A DNA stretch of 7,823 bases from Planctomycetota bacterium (GTDB taxonomy: Bacteria > Planctomycetota > Planctomycetia > Isosphaerales > Isosphaeraceae): assembly GCA_021778575.1 (NCBI GenBank), contig JAJYCH010000196.1, positions 1 to 7,823 of the forward strand. Reading direction: 5' to 3'. Under the pieces are notes generated by a model, which ran no database searches, was not told the origin of the DNA, and saw nothing but the letters and a program-made list of their open reading frames with translations. Position 1 is the first letter of the stretch, and every line of letters begins with the position of its first letter. The translations under genes were made by a program, and so were the position numbers. Positions 5,882 to 7,823 of the stretch are shown here, in pieces.

Positions 5882-6514
5882 ATGAACAGGTCGTGGACGG
5901 GACCGTTCGTCGCGGGAATGATCGCTCTGGGAGCGGCCGCGATCCTCTATTTCAATTTCCAGCCCGATCGACCGACGGACAAAGGGAAAACCGGCGAGCC
6001 CGCGCCCGCCGTCGTCGCGGAACCTGTTCTCCCCCAGGCTGGTCCTCGCGAATATCCGATCGGCGAGCCGGTGTCGCGGAACCATGTTCAGGTCGCCGCC
6101 GTCTGGCTGCCGGGGGTGACGATGGATGGGATGTCGGCCGGCCCTTCCGACCTGATCCATCTCGAAGCCGATATCCGTTCGCTCGGCGAAAACCCCAACG
6201 GCTTCGCCAAGGACGAGTTCATTCCGTACCTGAAGGTAAAATACGCGATCACGCCCGCCTCGGGTGGCCCGGCGATCGATAGCGGCGAATTCTCGCCGAT
6301 GATCGCCTCGGACGGGCTCCATTACGGGGCGAACATCGCGCTGCCGAAGCCCGGCACCTACAAGCTGACCTACGCGATTGATCCGCCATCGGCCGGAGGG
6401 TTGGGAAGGCACGTGGGGGTCGGCGGAGTCGCCGCCTGGTGGAAGCCCTTCACCGCAGAGTTCGAGTGGAACGTCGAGGCAATGAGTCCGACGGCGCTGG
6501 CCGGAGCACGTTGA
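5882..6514 (+). CDS. P19/Tp34/FetP-type periplasmic iron-transport protein
   Basis: The 210-residue product belongs to the Fe2+ transport family of Campylobacter P19, Treponema Tp34 and E. coli FetP, the dimeric copper- and iron-binding partner of FTR1-type permeases. A hydrophobic N-terminal segment (PFVAGMIALGAAAILYF, about 8-24) exports or anchors it, and a Pro/Ala-rich linker (about 35-55) leads to the domain. The family ligands are all present: H93 and E95 (IHLEADI), M140 (FSPMIAS), H147 (DGLHYG) and H177 (GRHVG). The landmarks AAVWLPGV, FIPYLKVKYAI and GTYKLTYAIDPP also match. After the last histidine the sequence is VGVGGVAAWW, so the acidic residues I expect near this point in homologues are absent. 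It is the second gene of the iron unit and probably delivers or oxidises iron for the permease. A separate full-length copper protein beside a permease that already carries a cupredoxin is notable. Confidence 0.92.
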   Translation: MNRSWTGPFVAGMIALGAAAILYFNFQPDRPTDKGKTGEPAPAVVAEPVLPQAGPREYPIGEPVSRNHVQVAAVWLPGVTMDGMSAGPSDLIHLEADIRSLGENPNGFAKDEFIPYLKVKYAITPASGGPAIDSGEFSPMIASDGLHYGANIALPKPGTYKLTYAIDPPSAGGLGRHVGVGGVAAWWKPFTAEFEWNVEAMSPTALAGAR

Positions 6515-6530
6515 GCCGGAAAGTCGGCTC
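6513..6530 (+). terminator. Weak hairpin at the end of the iron unit
   Basis: GAGCCG (6513-6518) and CGGCTC (6525-6530) form a 6-bp GC-rich stem with a six-base loop, starting inside the P19 stop codon. A CT-rich run, not a T-tract, follows. It may mark the 3' end of the transcript, but intrinsic termination is doubtful. Confidence 0.3.
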
Positions 6531-6548
6531 GGCTCCCTCCCCACTCGG

Positions 6549-6576
6549 TTGACTGGCCACGACGGGACGTTACTCT
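6549..6576 (+). promoter_or_regulatory. Tentative promoter of the sulfatase gene
   Basis: TTGACT (6549-6554) is followed after 16 bases by TACTCT (6571-6576), a good -35 with a poor -10. If real, the sulfatase would be transcribed apart from the iron genes, with a leader of about 45-50 nt. Confidence 0.3.
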
Positions 6577-6617
6577 GAAGTTCCGTGATGTTAACGCCAG
6601 TCTTCGCCGCGAGCGTT

Positions 6618-6621
6618 GGAG
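6618..6621 (+). promoter_or_regulatory. Ribosome binding site of the sulfatase gene
   Basis: GGAG lies eight bases before ATG 6630. An in-frame ATG at 6588 has only a weak GAAG ahead of it and would put 14 non-hydrophobic residues before the signal peptide, so 6630 is preferred. Confidence 0.5.
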
Positions 6622-6629
6622 TCTGTTCG

Positions 6630-7823
6630 ATGCGAGTCCGCATGGTTCTCGTCGTGATCGGTTTGCTGGTTGGGTTCGATTCGCCCACTCAGGCTCAGGC
6701 AGATCGGTCGCGTCCCAACATCGTCGTGATCCTGGGCGATGACATTGGCTATGGTGACCTGTCGTGCTACGGGGCGACGAAGGTCCGGACGCCGAACCTC
6801 GACAAGCTCGCAACCCAGGGGATGCGGTTTACCGACGCCCACTCGGCGTCGTCGGTCTGCACGCCGACTCGCTATGCCTTGTTGACCGGACAGTATGCCT
6901 GGCGGCACGAGGCGGCACGGGGGATCTTGAGCGGGGTCGCTCCGCTGGCGATTCCGCTCGATCGGTTGACGGTGCCGAAGCTCCTGAAACAGGCAGGCTA
7001 TTCCACCGGGGTGGTCGGCAAGTGGCATCTCGGGCTCGGAGCGAAAGTTCCCGACTATAACGCCGAAATCACGCCGGGTCCGAAGGAAATCGGCTTCGAC
7101 GAGTCGTTCCTGATCCCGGCGACGGGGGACCGGACTCCTTGCGTTTACGTCAAGAACGGCCGAGTGGTGGGCCTCGACCCGTCCGATCCGATCCAGGTCT
7201 CGTATGGTCAAAAAGTGGGCGACGAACCGACCGGGGCCGAGCATCCCGAACTCCTGTTCAACCAGAAGCCCAGCCACGGTCACGACGCGACGATCGTCAA
7301 CGGGATCAGCCGGATCGGATTCATGACCGGCGGCAAGGCGGCCCGCTGGAAGGATGAGGACATCGCCGACGTGATCACCCGCGAGGCCGTCGGGTTCATC
7401 GACCGGAACGCGTCGAAGCCGTTCTTCCTCTATTTCGCGACCCACGACGCCCACGTCCCCCGGTTCCCTCATCCTCGGTTTCGAGGCAAGAGCGAGCACG
7501 GCCTCCGGGGTGACGCGATCGTCGAACTGGATTGGTCGGTCGGCGAGGTAATGGCGGCGCTCGACCGGAACAAACTGGCCGAAAATACCTTGCTGATCTT
7601 CACCAGCGATAACGGCTGCTCTAATCAGGCGGACTTCCCCGATTTGCTCGCCAAGGGTCACAACCCCAGTCACGTCTTTCGCGGGCACAAGGCGGACATC
7701 TTCGAAGGCGGTCACCGCGTCCCTTACATCGTCCGCTGGCCCGCCCGGGTGAAAGCCGGCAGCACCTACGATCACACCGTCTGCCTTACCGACCTCTTCG
7801 CCACCACCGCCGACATCCTGAAC
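6630..7823 (+). CDS. Secreted type I sulfatase (formylglycine-dependent), C-terminus outside window
   Basis: This hydrolyses sulfate esters, probably from sulfated polysaccharides, in the periplasm or outside the cell. The 398 visible codons run without a stop to the window edge; the family is usually about 450-550 residues, so the C-terminal subdomain is missing. A signal peptide (MVLVVIGLLVGF, end near TQAQA, residue 23) is followed by the alkaline-phosphatase fold. The formylglycine motif is C77-TPTR, of the cysteine type, which needs a maturation enzyme encoded elsewhere. Calcium and catalytic residues are D37-D38 (GDDIGYGD), K131 and H133 (GKWHLG), H272 (THDAH) and D327-N328 (TSDNG). The nearest arylsulfatase subfamily cannot be told without a search. 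It lies 115 bp after the P19-like gene on the same strand, probably as a separate unit. Planctomycetes carry many such sulfatases, so the neighbourhood says little about its substrate. Confidence 0.93.
   Translation, partial: MRVRMVLVVIGLLVGFDSPTQAQADRSRPNIVVILGDDIGYGDLSCYGATKVRTPNLDKLATQGMRFTDAHSASSVCTPTRYALLTGQYAWRHEAARGILSGVAPLAIPLDRLTVPKLLKQAGYSTGVVGKWHLGLGAKVPDYNAEITPGPKEIGFDESFLIPATGDRTPCVYVKNGRVVGLDPSDPIQVSYGQKVGDEPTGAEHPELLFNQKPSHGHDATIVNGISRIGFMTGGKAARWKDEDIADVITREAVGFIDRNASKPFFLYFATHDAHVPRFPHPRFRGKSEHGLRGDAIVELDWSVGEVMAALDRNKLAENTLLIFTSDNGCSNQADFPDLLAKGHNPSHVFRGHKADIFEGGHRVPYIVRWPARVKAGSTYDHTVCLTDLFATTADILN

Noticed and set aside
3677..6688. Minus-strand open frame of 1003 codons opposite the permease and P19-like genes
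   Set aside because: It is Arg/Asp/Gly-rich low-information sequence without domain motifs, antisense to two firmly identified genes. Long antisense frames are expected at this GC content.
6591..7775. Minus-strand open frame of 394 codons opposite the sulfatase
   Set aside because: Shadow of the sulfatase gene; its sequence shows no recognisable domain.

Overview
The window is GC-rich and densely coded. It reads as chromosomal DNA of a planctomycete, possibly Isosphaeraceae or Gemmataceae; the family-level guess is weak. The reasons are: a secreted protease starting with the 'LE-x-LD-x-RLVLS' type N-terminus common in planctomycete surface proteins, a Tat-exported TIM-barrel sugar isomerase-like protein, a secreted formylglycine-type sulfatase, and strong third-position GC that makes long antisense shadow ORFs. 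There is no sign of phage, IS, CRISPR, tRNA or rRNA.

Layout. Positions 1-1309 (minus) hold the N-terminal 436 residues of a sedolisin (S53) serine-carboxyl protease, followed by a hexanucleotide-encoded Gly-Thr/Gly-Ser linker that leaves the window. Positions 1310-1699 have no convincing gene but carry several perfect or near-perfect inverted repeats. Positions 1700-2650 (minus) encode a Tat-exported sugar phosphate isomerase/epimerase-like protein with its own good sigma70-type promoter (2711-2739). Positions 2792-3493 (minus) encode a class I methyltransferase of the METTL21/Methyltransf_16 type. Positions 3494-3637 are a divergent control region. Positions 3638-5827 (plus) encode a 729-residue FTR1 iron permease fused to an N-terminal cupredoxin. 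Positions 5882-6514 (plus) encode a P19/Tp34/FetP-type periplasmic iron-uptake protein. Positions 6630-7823 (plus) hold the first 398 residues of a sulfatase that leaves the window.

The most interesting part is 3538-6514, a compact iron-uptake unit. A near-consensus promoter (TTGACG-N17-TAGAAT) is followed at the expected transcription start by a perfect 19-bp 9-1-9 palindrome, ATTGAGATT-G-AATCTCAAT, with the size and symmetry of a Fur box. Behind it come the cupredoxin-FTR1 fusion and the P19-like protein. The cupredoxin has a complete type-1 copper site (H100, C134, H137, M140), the permease keeps both REGxE motifs, and P19 keeps its H/E/M/H/H metal ligands. The inferred job is high-affinity iron import under iron limitation, with periplasmic copper-assisted handling or oxidation of Fe(II) coupled to FTR1. 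This resembles FetMP and EfeUO, but with the copper domain on the permease chain. The flanking protease, isomerase-like protein, methyltransferase and sulfatase look like separate transcription units without an evident link to iron.
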